This document shows, piece after piece, positions 13,953 to 26,800 of a stretch of DNA of 64,000 nt. Each line of letters starts with the position of its first letter. Position 1 is the stretch's first letter. The notes under the pieces are model-generated. The model was not told the DNA's origin. It was given only the letters and a program-made list of their open reading frames with translations, and made no database searches. The position numbers were made by a program, and so were the translations under genes. The DNA is from Posidonia oceanica (lineage: Eukaryota; Streptophyta; Magnoliopsida; Alismatales; Posidoniaceae), in the NCBI GenBank assembly GCA_037176725.1, contig JAZBRS010000054.1, forward strand, positions 17,502,001 through 17,566,000, in the 5' to 3' direction.

Positions 13953-16900
13953 TTATTGCTGCCGCTGGAGCGTTATGGATTTCCTTGGACTGTACATTTC
14001 TTTTTCAATTCGGTTGAATTGCGGAATGCAGCCAAATTTCCTGGAAATTGATACATGTTGAGGAGAATCCGCACTACATCTGCCACGCTGAGACTGACGT
14101 GCACCCTTAGTTATCTTCTGTTTCATGCCAACGAATTCTTGTTCCAGCTCTGCCACCTTCATCCTCATCTTCTCCATGTCTACTTTCATCACCTGATTCT
14201 CACGGACCATGGATACCCACCCATCGCTCCATCTCCCCACCCCATCTCCTGTCATACTATTTGGCATGGCAATGGCTTCACTGCCGCTTTCACGGTCCAA
14301 CCCATGCAAACAGCACCCAGAAACCACTTTCTTCAGCTGCAACTGCTCAAAAAACAAAACTTGGAGGACAACTCTGAGAGGCAAGTGTACATTCTGCGAT
14401 GCATGAGCACATGCATCCATGGAGAGCTTCCCATAGTCAATGATGTTACAAAGTCTTTCCCTTTCCTTCTCTGAAAGCCAAGGGTGTGCCTAGAAAGACA
14501 GATAGATAGAAAAAGGAACAAACGAAAGTTATTTCCCTGAAGAAGAAACTGCAAATTCCATATTTTGCATGATCAGGATTGGTAACAACACCATCAGAGA
14601 CTACATTAAATTTGAACTTGGAAAACAAGGAACTGCTGTATTTACCCCTGCAAGATCCTTGTTCATTCTTATCATTGGGATAGGTCCACAAGAAACACAA
14701 TGACAGGATAGAACATTACCACATTGTTTCATTGGATTACGACTAAACAACAGTTTCCCACATTCTCAGTGGTTACTTACAAGATCAGGCCCTTGCAGGA
14801 AGGATTTCGTGTTTCTTCTCTTTCTTTCTTTCTTTTTTTGGATCTGTGTTTCATTTCAATCAAATCTGATAAAATTTACTCCACATAAGAAGCTTTAAGT
14901 AGCGTTTGTTAACGATTATTTTCTACAATTTATTGGAAATAATCATTTATAGAGAAAAAATTGAACCAAATGCACAAAAAAAAGGCCAGTTTATTAAAAA
15001 CGTTAGTTTTTTTGTCATGTGTAAATCTCATAAAAATGCTGAAAACAACAAGCTATGGGAGGCAGTTTTTTAAAAAACTGCTGGAATTTTTTCCCATCTA
15101 TTTCTTATATTATCCCTCGTTAAAAACGTAATATTACACATGAGCCTCTCGTCCTAGCCGTTCTTCTTCCTCTTCTTTTCTGGCGACCACAAAGCCGTCC
15201 TCCCTCCTCCAAATGCAAATGGTCTTGTCGATGGACCCACTCAGCACCAACGTCCTCGTCGCCACCAAGCACAACACCGCCAGTTTGTGCCCTCGTAGAA
15301 CGCCGTTGTGGGACAGGTCCTTCTCGCGTTCCCAAAAGTTGACGAGTCCGTCGGATGACCCGCAATAGAGGATTGACAACGCACACAAGAGGGAGAAACA
15401 ACTGCGCCGAAGATCAGAAACATCCTTGCACCATCCACCGGCAAGATCTCGGATTCGGTGAACCTATCATCGTGATGGCGCACACAAGAGGGAGAAACAA
15501 CTGCGACGAAGATCGAAAGCATCCTTGCACCATCCACCGGCAAGATCTTGGATCCGGTGAACCCATAATCATTCTCCAAGAGCTGCAGTGAAGGAAGACC
15601 CGAGGAAGACAGAGACTGGTAAGTGGGTCCTGTCGTGGGTCCTGTCGACATTACGAAACTCCAAATTTTTTTCAAAGGAGCCGTTACGATGAGGGAGGAG
15701 AAGATGGAGGTGGCACCGACAAGAGGGAAAAGAGGGAGGAGAAGGTGATGTCGACGAGGAGGAGATGGAGAGGAGGAGACGACAGCAGTAGATGGAAGAG
15801 AAGAAGGAGAGGGTATTGGGAGAGTTAGGGTTTTTAATATGAAAAGCAATTTGATCATTTTAGACAAAAATAAGTGTTTATTTTGCAATACAACCAAACA
15901 TGATTTTTCACCTATCCTATAAGCTATCTATAGTAAAAAAAACACATAAATTGGCTTTTTCAAAAACGCCGGGAATGAAAAATCGTTACCAAACGCTACC
16001 TTAGTTATTTACCAATAAAAAAAGGCTTTAGCTAGGCATATAAGTTATTCCATAAGATATAGTTGTGCAAAAACACAAGGTGGAGTAGATCATCTAATTT
16101 TAGCAATTTTCTTGTAAGACGTGATATCCCTCTAAAATAATTTATTCCATGTATCTATTTTCTTTTTAAGGAACAATGGTTACACTTCAATGGGTGCTTC
16201 ACTATGATGGGTGTTTTCTAACAAATTATCCAAATTGCAGTGACTGCAGGCATCAAGCATATTGAGATCTCAGAAAATGGCACTCTATTCTGTTTAAAAC
16301 TTTTCCTAATTTAGTTTTGTTGGAATAATCCTACATTGAAAAAAGTGAAGACATGGACTTGTAGTTATATATAGATGGACCCCTCCCACTCATAACCAAT
16401 TGATTTTGAGTTGGATGTCTATATTTCTATATGGTATCAAAACCAAAAGAAACTCAAACAGACCTAAGTCTACACACATCCATCCATATTTGAAAGAGAT
16501 ACTTGTTGGACCTAAAAAAGGCTACAAGTGAGGAGTGTTGGAATAGTCCTACATTGAAAAAAGTGAGGACAAGGACTTGTAGTTATATATAAATGGACCC
16601 TTCCACTCATAGCCAATTGGTTTTGAGTTGGATGTCTATATTTCTACAAGTTTATTTATCCCTTTGTAATGACGAAAATGGGACTTTCTTCTTGATAGAG
16701 TAGTTGGACATTAGTTATGCTTCTTGAAATAGAATAATTGATTTTTTTTACCTACTAAAAAAAGCCATATGCAGAATATTTCTATTCAAACTGACAAAAG
16801 AAATAGTTATTGACCAATTCAATCATCTAATGTGATATAATTAGTCAAAGGAACAAGTTCAAACCTTGAAGTAGATATCTAGTGCTCTATAAAGCCCATC

Positions 16901-19120
16901 ATCTAGTGATCTGAATGAATCAGGAAGGGCCTCTGCAAGAGAGCACATCTTTTCAGGTTTTAGATTTACGTCCGGAGCAACTTCAGCAAGATAACTGTCA
17001 ATCAATTTTGTGACTTTTATTGAAGGACTAGAAATTAGGGAGGCAGCAGGATCAAATGAGGTTGGAGAAAATAATGTAGCACTTGTTACCCCAGAAGATG
17101 CAAAATGGTGAATTATTCGCTCGACACAGTCAGTATCATATAAATTATCAGAGTCTGAAAAGGAAGGAACCAGAAGACCATCCAGTGATGCCAACTCCAA
17201 TTGCATGCCTATTCTCCTTTCTAGTGAATTCTTACAAGACTGGGAAGCATTCAGTATAATAGAAAATCTTAGAAGCCCCAACAAGAAGCGGCAACATGAC
17301 ATCCCCTTTTTGTGAGGAAGCAGCTTTTCAATATTTTCCAGCAAGCTTTTTTGTTCAGCAAGAGACGATGTCATTTTGAAAATTGTTGTCCTAGATGTCT
17401 CTCTTGATGTTACACCATGCCAACGATCAAGGCCAGGTAGATACTTCCTTGCATAATATGTTATAATACCAGCTATATTTTTTGATCTTATGCCTTTTTC
17501 TTTCATCATCTCTACAAGTCTCTTAAACAATGGCATGCTAAGGCATGACACATCCTCAAACCACCAATCAGATATGGAGCTTCTAATTCTAGCCCCTGTG
17601 TTTATTCCATTCCACAGGATACTCCCGCCAGGACTCTGTAGACTTCCGTACATCATCATAGGCCAGCCAAACAAACTAGGATCAGTGCAAACCATCACTG
17701 ACAATGCATTCAGAGATTTGTTGACAATTCTGATGGTTTTATCCATAGGGATAGCAATCCTAAAGGACTGAAGAGCCACTATGCAATCTTTCCAACTCCT
17801 GATCACAAACTTCTGAAAAAAATCCTTCGACTTCTCCAATAGATTCTCCTCTCCATAGTCCTCTGTCATATGAAGATATTCCGCTATACAGTGCACCGTT
17901 AATATGTTGCTTGGTGTCAGATCCACCCTTATGCCATAGCAGAAGTGTGCAGCGAATAGAAATGCATCAGGACCTCCAGGGCAATCTATTAGAGAGGCAT
18001 GGAAAAATCCAACCTTTTTGTCTTGAGATTCTTCTTCCAGCATATGTGCAATTTTTCCACATTTTGACATCAGAGGAAACTGGATAAACATATAATTTGT
18101 TGTTCTTCAGAACCATATGAGAAAATTTTACTTCCTTCAAAAGGAAAGGTAATCAAGAAACTAGATCAAGATGATAAAAAGAAAAGGGAATCACGTTCCC
18201 TGCTAGACAATAAAAAGAACCACCTAAACCATAGGGAATGACTATCATCATAAAGAAAATAAAACCAGATTTGATGCAAGGGGAGGTAAGAAAGATTTTC
18301 AACCAAATCAGATGCACATACGATAAAAAAATGCTAAAGATTGACAGCCCTCGAACATAAGATGAACTTTGATTCGTATCTAAAGGAAGTGCGTAAGCTT
18401 GAGGAATAATGTCCACAAAGCTAATAAGATGAAAAGGGCTTGGGAAAAAGTTACAAATTGACCAGAAAGCAGAAAATAACATACCTTGTGAAGATGAAAA
18501 GAAATATCATCTACTTGTATAATAATATCAGTGGGAAGTTTCGCGTCACAAAACCTGCAGATGGAAGAAAAAGAATATTTAGCTCGCCAATATTGGAAGC
18601 CTGATGATAAAATCAGGGATGGGAATGTAAGTATAATTGTAATAACTGTAGTGTGTAGATGAGAAGAGTATACAGAAAGAGCAGGATCAGTGGCAATCAA
18701 TTGCCGCTAGTATTCATGTTAATGAGAAGCATTCAACAAAACAATTTAAAGACGGCAGTAGACAATAAATGGGTACAAGGGAAAGACAAAAGGCAAGAAG
18801 CACACCATGTAGATAGAGCAGCTACAGGCACAGGTGATAGTCGAGTTGGGCTGAAGGAAAGATACAGACGTACAGATGCCTACATAACATACGTACCAGG
18901 TGTCGTCTTGACGGTGGAAACGAAGAGTGCTACGTTGACCATGGTGGCAGCTGCCGCCGCCGTCGCCAGTGGCAGAAACAGATGCAGTGGTGGTTGCCTC
19001 CGCTGTGGCGAAGCCCATCTGTGAGTGAGACGGTGTTTGCGTTGTTGTTGTTGCTGTCGTTTGCCTCTCGGTTTTCATCGCAAGAGAAGCAGCAGCTGCT
19101 GCATGCAGTGACTTCCTCAT
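13953..19120 (-). CDS. NPH3/BTB-domain protein
   Basis: Four exons in transcript order: 19120-18897, 18554-18485, 18079-16865, 14489-13953. GT-AG junctions and phases agree, giving 681 aa. Exon 1 ends in a Trp codon that joins [14 protein letters not shown]. This begins the BTB/POZ fold (about residues 75-175), continued by FHLHK and [10 protein letters not shown] in the next exon. The NPH3 domain follows: [52 protein letters not shown], then [15 protein letters not shown] and ACAHASQN...[13 protein letters not shown] in the last exon. The C-terminal part (about 560-640) is Glu/Lys-rich and likely coiled coil. Family members act as CUL3 substrate adaptors in phototropin/auxin-related signalling at the plasma membrane. 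I cannot assign the subgroup. The last intron (2.4 kb) carries two transposons. Confidence 0.88.
15130..15390 (-). pseudogene. Captured WD40 fragment, JINGUBANG-like
   Basis: Read on - the frame gives [16 protein letters not shown], then [20 protein letters not shown] and [14 protein letters not shown]. These are two consecutive WD40 blades: a GSSDG..NFW blade, then GHKLAVLCL...SGS.DKTI.IW. The wording is typical of plant JINGUBANG-type WD40 proteins. There is no start, no propeller closure and no intron context, so it is a partial copy. It sits entirely between the TIRs of the host element, which suggests transduplication. It may be transcribed along with the NPH3 pre-mRNA because both lie on -. 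Confidence 0.65.
15382..15580. repeat. 99-bp tandem duplication inside the TIR element
   Basis: The words CACACAAGAGGGAGAAACAA and CATCCTTGCACCATCCACCG recur 99 bp apart (15,382 and 15,481). It borders the WD40 fragment and is probably a rearrangement within the captured sequence. Confidence 0.8.
16318..16648 (+). mobile_element. TRIM (terminal-repeat retrotransposon in miniature)
   Basis: Two direct terminal repeats of about 113 bp lie at 16,318-16,432 and 16,536-16,648. Both begin TGTTGGAATA and the second ends TTTCTACA. Directly after the first is TGGTATCAAAACC, matching a tRNA-Met primer-binding site. An A/G-rich tract (AAAAAAGG...GAGGAG) precedes the second repeat. The 5-bp duplication AGTTT is perfect (16,313-16,317 and 16,649-16,653). 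The internal part is only about 100 bp and non-coding. It is inserted in the NPH3 intron. The repeats are roughly 90% identical, so the insertion is not very recent. Confidence 0.88.
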
Positions 19121-20828
19121 CTGTTCTGTCCTTTGCTATCATCTATCTATGTTGGGTGGGTGGAGTGGCTGCTGCCTCCATTGAATATAATTGAATTGAA
19201 TAGGATATTGAACCGATGATGGAAGGGGCTTTAGAAGAAGAAGAAGAAGAAGAGCAGCTTTCCTTTCTTCTCTTCCCCAAAGCAACAAACAAAACAAAGA
19301 AAGCAGAGGAAAAGAAAGATGATGGTGGCGGTGATGGACTGTTTTTGGTGGGTGGGACAGCGGCGGGCGAGACGTGGGTTAAGGAATGGGAGGGGCCCAA
19401 CTGTCACGCAAAACACAACCACCGGAAGGAAGTCGTGAACCTGCTGTGGACCCTTCTCCTTCTTCTCTCTGTCAAATTCTATTGTCAAGACCGAGCGTGA
19501 CGCTGCAACATCCAACAAGTTGTTGGTGGTGGTGGTGGTGGGACACGAACAATGCAAAGGTTGTCTTATGTTGAGAAGGTCTAATGATAAACCATTTCAA
19601 AAAAAAAAGGTGTAAACGATATAGTAAGGATGCCAAAGGTTAGAAACACCTAGGCTGCTTGGGATAATACTATGCACGTTCTATGTTTACTCCACCAGTC
19701 CAGTATACATACACATTTTGAGTCAAAACAACAAACAAAAGACAATAAAGATTTATGCTCCTCACTCCTCAGCTCCATCTAATCATTTTTTTCATACTAT
19801 TTCATGCTAGCTTGTCGTAGACGAGACATCAACGACAACAAAAACAGTCAATGCTTTAATCCCACCGTTTTTAACCGTATTTGGATTTATTCTTATAGAA
19901 GACACGATTATCAAACAGATTGTTCTTATATCTAATATGAAAAATCCGATAAGTACATGATATGTACACGTTATCTAATCATATATATAATACACGAATA
20001 CCCGTTTAATATATATCAAAGTATACGTTATTATATTAGTAATTTTTTTAACATTAATTTAATAAATTTAACATTATTATACTAATTATTGACTTAAGAT
20101 TATTTAACCTTATTATATTAATTATGCTAGTAATTATTTAATAAACACATCGAATGATCTTATAACCATTCAATTTTTCTACATATACAAAACATTTAAA
20201 TGTAAAAATACTTATACATGTGCTTAACGAACAATCATGTAATAAACGTATAAACATGTACACATGTCAATCGGATCGTTGTCGTGTCAAAACAATACGA
20301 TAAATCTAAACGTATATTTAGTATGTCGTGCCGTGTATATACATGACAACAGACAGTTTGTATCTAGATTTACTATTCGATACACGACAATTAAATAAAT
20401 TGTGTTTAGATTTAACATATATATATAATATACACATTTATACATGACACAATAGATACTTTCGATTGACATGTCTAAATAAACCCCTCCTTTGAGGAGG
20501 CATAACCACGGACAATCTCCCACAGGAACATCACAAATATACACCAAGCACGGATATGGTATTGCTACTTAAGAAGAAGTCCAATTTTCCAAAACAACGA
20601 GGTTAAAACAGACGGATAAGGCATATGAAAGAGAAAATCCCGACTGCTGAGAACAGTTTCTGAATTCTGACTCCAACCACATTCATGGGACCAGCTCCAA
20701 CACAACAGTGTCCTCGAAACAATCGTGCATCGAATTAGTGTTGGGCCTCACACACACTGTTCATGGAAGCATGACGTGAGACTACAGATATGAATCCCAC
20801 ACTTCTAAGATGACAAATATATCACATT
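19121..20828. other. Intergenic region upstream of the NPH3 gene
   Basis: 19,121-19,500 is probably the NPH3 leader and promoter and contains a (GAA)n run near 19,232. From about 19,860 to 20,470 the sequence is very AT-rich with recurring words such as CGTGTC and ACATGTAC, and may be an old repeat. No boundaries were found. No gene is supported. Confidence 0.45.
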
Positions 20829-23800
20829 TCAATTAGGTTGTTCTCCCGATGAAGGTGATCCTCCTCGTTTGCTCCTTTCCTGCCATCTGGCCCATATCCA
20901 CCTCAGAACCATGAAACCTCCAAGGGCATACACCTACGAAAAGCACAATCCCTTAACCTTTTTTGTACAATTTCCTTTTATTCAATGATATACAAGAAAT
21001 GCGGCAACCATCTATTAAGTGCATTGTCTAGTGAAATAGGAACAGTTTCAGCAAATGCCAGTTTAAGAAATGTTGCTTTCTAGCACTTGAGATAATAGAA
21101 GTAACAAAAGCTTTCACCATAAACAAAACAGTAAAGAATCAACAATTCTTATAAACATAAACATAAACATGATACACTTAGTTCCTTGGGACCAGTAAGC
21201 ATCCGTTGTAACCCAACTCATGGTGGATCCCAGGGTAAAAAGTAAAAGCAGTAAATCCTTTGTTTCAAAACTACACATTAGAGTGAATCCTTTTTTTACT
21301 ACCGTACTGAGATTGATAAACATCTGTTCGAATTTTATTACTTTATAGGAATAGGGAAATGGAAAGAGAAAAGGAAACATGTGCGAAGGAATATCGAAAT
21401 TAGTCAAGCCTGTATAGTGGAATTATAGCCAGGCAATAATGATTGTTATATGTTTTCATTGAAACTAATACAGTGCCTAATAGTATAAATAGATTTTCTA
21501 ACATTAAGTTTCCTAGTTGTCAGTTCAACCATAAATTTAAGAGCTATCTAAGCAGACTAACGGTACATATTGAAATAAAGTCTACAATGAATATCCGAGC
21601 CTATAAATATATATAAAAGTAGGTGACATCAAGAAGCAACTGCTAGTAACAGATACTGAATAACAAACAGGCTTGACGCAATTGGAACAGAAATAGATAC
21701 AAAAACAAGTTACTCTCGCTATCATAACAAAGATATTGAATGCAGGTTTTAGAGAGTAGTTATTCACTCAAGTCAGTCATGGAGTCTAAACGGAAATTAC
21801 AGGTGAACTTGAGAATATAGTCTAACAACTCAAATGAGGAACCATGTCAACAATACCAGCATTGCATCTAACAAATGAAATTCTGATTTGTAAATACATT
21901 GGTCTCGAAGTTAGTAGGTGGAAGGCCACTCCTAACGGGAAACAAGAGATAGCATAGGCTGCAATTCTTTGTTATTCAAAGGCACATACTTATCTACAAA
22001 CATTCTAGACAGAAGCATATAATACTAAGTTGGCCTTGTCAATTCTGCTAAAAAACAATATCACCCTCTAATATAAATGCCCATTCCTAACCAAGTGACC
22101 ATATATTGTACTTTGGAAGAAGCATCCAGACCTCCTAGTAGGCATTAGATCTTCATTTTGAATGAAAAGTTTCATCATAAACATAGGATGGTAGTGATGA
22201 CCTTACTGTTTTGGAGCCAAAGTTGGTTTTAAAAAAATAATTAAAAAAAGTAGATGCTCTATGTGAATTAATAATTACTATTCATGATTTATTCACCTAC
22301 AACATATCCTTCTCTTTTTTACTCACAACTCAGCCATCCAACCAGATTCATGTGTTATATGCAACAACTCAACAAGACAGTTGCATATCTACCCACTTCT
22401 TCTTTGCAAGTTGCAAATGTGATGTTAGACCATGGTTATCTATGGCTAATTATATCGGTGTATTTATAATTTTAAGAGTTATTGTCATGTTGATACCTTA
22501 AACTAAATTCGATTCTCACTTTACTACCCTCAACTTTAAAAGGATTCAGTTTAATACCCTCAACTTTCATTTTACCTCAACAGTAAATTTAAACACTAAT
22601 GCTGTTAAATACTTTCATTTTTTTCCCATTATACTCTTTTTAAATAAACCCTATCTTTCTTCCTCATTTCCCCGTTTCCGCTCACAGTGAGGAGGGAGTG
22701 TCTAACGGCGATTTCTCAACAATTTCACTTTAGCGATCGTATCCAGCAGCAAGCGTCCAGCGATCTCTCAACAGCGATCGTGTCCAACGATGAGCGTCCA
22801 GCGGTGAGCCTCCACAACGATGAGCCTCCAGATGGTGACTCTCTCCCTCTCTGCCTAGATTTTTGTTTCCGATTTGAATAGTGTCCAGACGGATTCTATG
22901 TTGTATGAATTTCGGATTCATTTTGGGAGGAAGGGGGTTGTGGATGATGGTTCCGAAAAAATCTACAAGAATGGAGTGGTAGCTGAGTGTACATACGTAG
23001 ACCCTGATCATATGTCATATTTTGAGATGCAAGGGCTACTAACAAATATGGAGATAGATCCAAAGAGTACCATATATTATAAGCTACCCAGTAAGACTCT
23101 AAAAGATGGCCTTGTTTTATTGAGTGAAGGTAATCAAGAGATACTAACCATGTTTGAGAAATGCAAGGAAAATCCAGTCATCCATATCTACATAACAGTG
23201 GTTGAAGAAGTTACTTCACCAGATCGTGAGTCCGACGACGATGAGGCTTTGTTTGAGGAAGTGGAAGAAGAAGAAAGCCAGAAAGGCAAGCAAGTGGAGG
23301 AAGATTTTGCTAACGACTTCCCAGTTTATGATATTTAAAATCCCAAATTAGAAGTTGGGATGACATTTGCATCTCCTTAAGCCTTTATAGATACTGTAAG
23401 GCATGTAAACATCCTGCAAGGGTATAATCTTACCTTTTTGAACACATCTAAGAGGGTTATTGTCAGATGTAAGGAATTGAATTGTGAGTACAGAGTCCAT
23501 ACATCTTGGATGTCAAGTGAGCATGCATTCCAAATAAAGACAATGCAGTCAATACATAAGTGCACTAGAATTGTGGACAACAAACTGACTACCTCCTCTT
23601 GATTAGCAAAATGTTATTTGAAAAAGATAAGGGATGACCCCGATTGGAAAGCAAAAGCACTAAAGATTATGATACGTACGGAACTTTGTTTGGATGTGGG
23701 CAAGTCAAAAATCTATAGGATGAAGCAGAAAGTAGTAGACCTACTATTTGGAAGCTACAAAGCAGAATACAGTAGATTGTGGGACTATTGTAATATTTTA

Positions 23801-26800
23801 AAGTGTAAGAATCCTGACTCTGTTGCAAAGTTGAAGGTAGAAAGGCCATTGCTTAATAGTCCACTTTTATTCCAAAGAATGTTTATCTGTTTCGATGCTA
23901 TAAGAAAAGAAATGTCACATTGTAGGTCCTTTTTGGATATTGATGGTTGCCATTTATATGACCCATACAAAGGTATTCTTTTGAGTGCCATCGTCGTAGA
24001 TGCCCACAACTAACAGTTTCATGTTTGTATTGCTGTTGTGGAAGTTGAGAATAAACATAGTTAGATATGGTTTCTAACTAATGTTGTGAAGGCATTGGAT
24101 ACACGAGAAGTAGGATGAACGTTCATGTCAAACACACAAAAGGTAACATATTTTAGTCCATTTTTGGTTTATAGCTTTATTCTTAATTTGATTTTTTATA
24201 TAACACATTTAATGTTGTTTTTCATGGCTTGCTTCAAGCAATCAATATTTCTGTTAGTGGTGCCGATCATAGATATTGCCTATGTCATTTGCATACAAAT
24301 TTCAAAGAAAAATTCAGAGGAAAGATACACAAAGATGGATTTTGGACTACAGCTGAGACTTATAATGAGTTTTCCTTCAAGGAGAGAATGAATTACTTAA
24401 GAAACATCAAGCCAAATGGTGAAGATGCGTTTCAATTCATTGACATTAGGCTAGATATGCATTTAACATCAAATCCAAGTGTGATCGTGTTGAACATAAC
24501 AATAGTGAGAGTTAAAATAATACCATACAAGAAGCTTGAAGAAAGCCAATAATTAGTTTATTTGAACATCTCAGGAGATTATTGATGAGGAGAAATCAAG
24601 AAAGAAAAAATGTTGATACAAGTCCGTTATTATGTCCCAATATAGCTGATGGGTTGGAGAAAACTATGTTTGATTCAAGAAAGTGTGACATCTACTATAC
24701 CATGGACTTTAAATTTGAAATTGATTGTGCGTGTAAATCATATGAGGTTCATTTGCATTAACGAACTTGTGGATGTAGAAAGTAAAACCTCACAAGCATC
24801 CCATGTACACATGCAGGTTAATACATAAGATTTACATTTTTTGGTATTGATATACACATTATTGTTTACATAAGGTATACACATTTTTTGGTACATAAGA
24901 TTTCTTATTGTTTACGTGTTATTTGCTTGCAGTTGCAACAATCCTTTATATGAAGCACAATGTTGTCAGTCCATATTACAACACCAACACAAACAAAAAG
25001 GTGTATGAGCACTTAGTATTGTCTAATATGAGTCAGTGGCCTAACACTAAGTTTGAGGAAGTGCTGCCATCTTTCATCAAGACACAACCAGGAAGATCGA
25101 AGAAGAAGAGAGACAAGTCCAATGATGAGAAGCAGCATCCAAATAAGGTGAGGAGATTGAAGTCAGTGATGACATGCTCAAAATGCAATCACCAAGGTCG
25201 CAATTTTAAGACTTGTAAATGGAAGAAAGGAGACCCCATTCAGCCGAAGGTGAGGATTTGGAAGAGAGACTCATCAAATGCAACAACCTCATCAAATGCA
25301 ACACTACAAACTTGTACAACACTACCATCTTCTACAGCACCACCGTCTTTTGTAACACCTCATTTTAGAAGGACAAGAGTTTCACAAAAAATTTGGACAA
25401 ATACAAGCACCACTGTAGAGACTGTCTTCGTGGAGGGACAAATGGTGTTGAAACGTTCAAGTAAAATTCCACCAAAAAGAGCTCAAACAGCCCATTCAAC
25501 TCAAGATTCGTGTAATTAGGAGGTATGCTTACTTTAGCATACCCATTACTTGTGTGAATACCTGATTACTTGTCTGACTGATTACTTTAGCACACCTGAT
25601 TACTTGTTTGACCTGATTACTTGCTTTAGGAGGTAATACAGGATTTAATTTAGACAAGTATTCAGACAAGTAATGGGCTGCAGATAAGTAATCAGGTATG
25701 CTAAATTAAATCCTATTACTTTAGGATACTTAATTACTTGTCTGAAGATTACTTTAGCATACCTATTACTTGTCTGCAGCCCATTACTTGTCTAAATTAA
25801 ATCCTGTATTACTTTAGCATACCAGATTACTTGTCTAAATTAAATCCTGTATTACTTTAGCATACTTGATTACTTCTATCATGTCATTAGCTTCATACTA
25901 ACAAGCAATTGAGGGTATGAATTTAATACAGGTATGCGATTTCACTGAGTTTTTCTTGATGGAATGAAATAATATTTTTCTTGACTTCCTGATTTTTATT
26001 TGGTGTAATTCCTGGCTACTGATGTTCTGATCACTGCATAAAGTCTAATATCCTAAGTATTATTCCAAGTATGTGATGATTGTTCTTTCTTTTCTTTTTT
26101 TTGCAAAAGTTTGATAATGAGTGAAACTGATGTTTGTTAATAAAACTATCAAATACATGTTTTCAGGATAGGATATATGAGATCTTATTGTTGACATTTC
26201 AACATTTCTAATTACTTGTAAGAATACCTGATTACTTGTCTAAATTTAATCTTGTATTACTTTAGCATACCTGAGTACTTCTATCATGTCATTAGCTTCA
26301 TACTAACAAGGAATTGAGGGTATGAATTTAATACAGGTATGCAATTTCATTGCATAAAGTCTTATATCCTAAGTATCATTCTTAGTATTAATCTTATCCA
26401 TCATGTACAGTGTTCCAGATGGACAGAGCATATGTTGATCCCAGATCATGTCATTAGCTTCACTAACAACCTGTTTTTCTTTTCTTATCACCTCAGGAAA
26501 ATTCATACATGGACAGAGCATGGATATGAATTACGTTTAATACCTCGTGACAGAGTGAGAGCTTTTGTTTTTAATGTTTTGTTGGTTCTCCCAAAACTAA
26601 CTGAATGTAAATTTAGATAGACATGATTTGTAAAATTGATACACTTAATGTTTTATTGGTTCTCTAAAAGTTCTGTAATCTTGTAAATTGATACAGTTCC
26701 TGTATAATCTTGTATGATTCATGCCACTTTGTAAAATTTAGAATGTAAATTCATGCAGGTTCTCCCAAAACCAGCTGAAAGTTATACATGTCCTGATAAA

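Larger units (their letters stand above)
14898..16000. mobile_element. Non-autonomous TIR element carrying a host gene fragment
   Basis: The left end reads GTAGCGTTTGTTAACGATT. The right end, reverse complemented, reads GTAGCGTTTGGTAACGATT, so the terminal inverted repeats are near-perfect. A TTA trinucleotide flanks both sides (14,895-14,897 and 16,001-16,003), as for PIF/Harbinger elements, though the outermost base differs between ends. The 1.1-kb interior encodes no transposase. It holds a WD40-like fragment and a 99-bp tandem duplication. The element lies in the last intron of the NPH3 gene. Confidence 0.7.

Noticed and set aside
14895..16003. hAT assignment (8-bp duplication) for the WD40-carrying element
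   Set aside because: The 8-bp flanks do not match. TTA on both sides fits PIF/Harbinger better.
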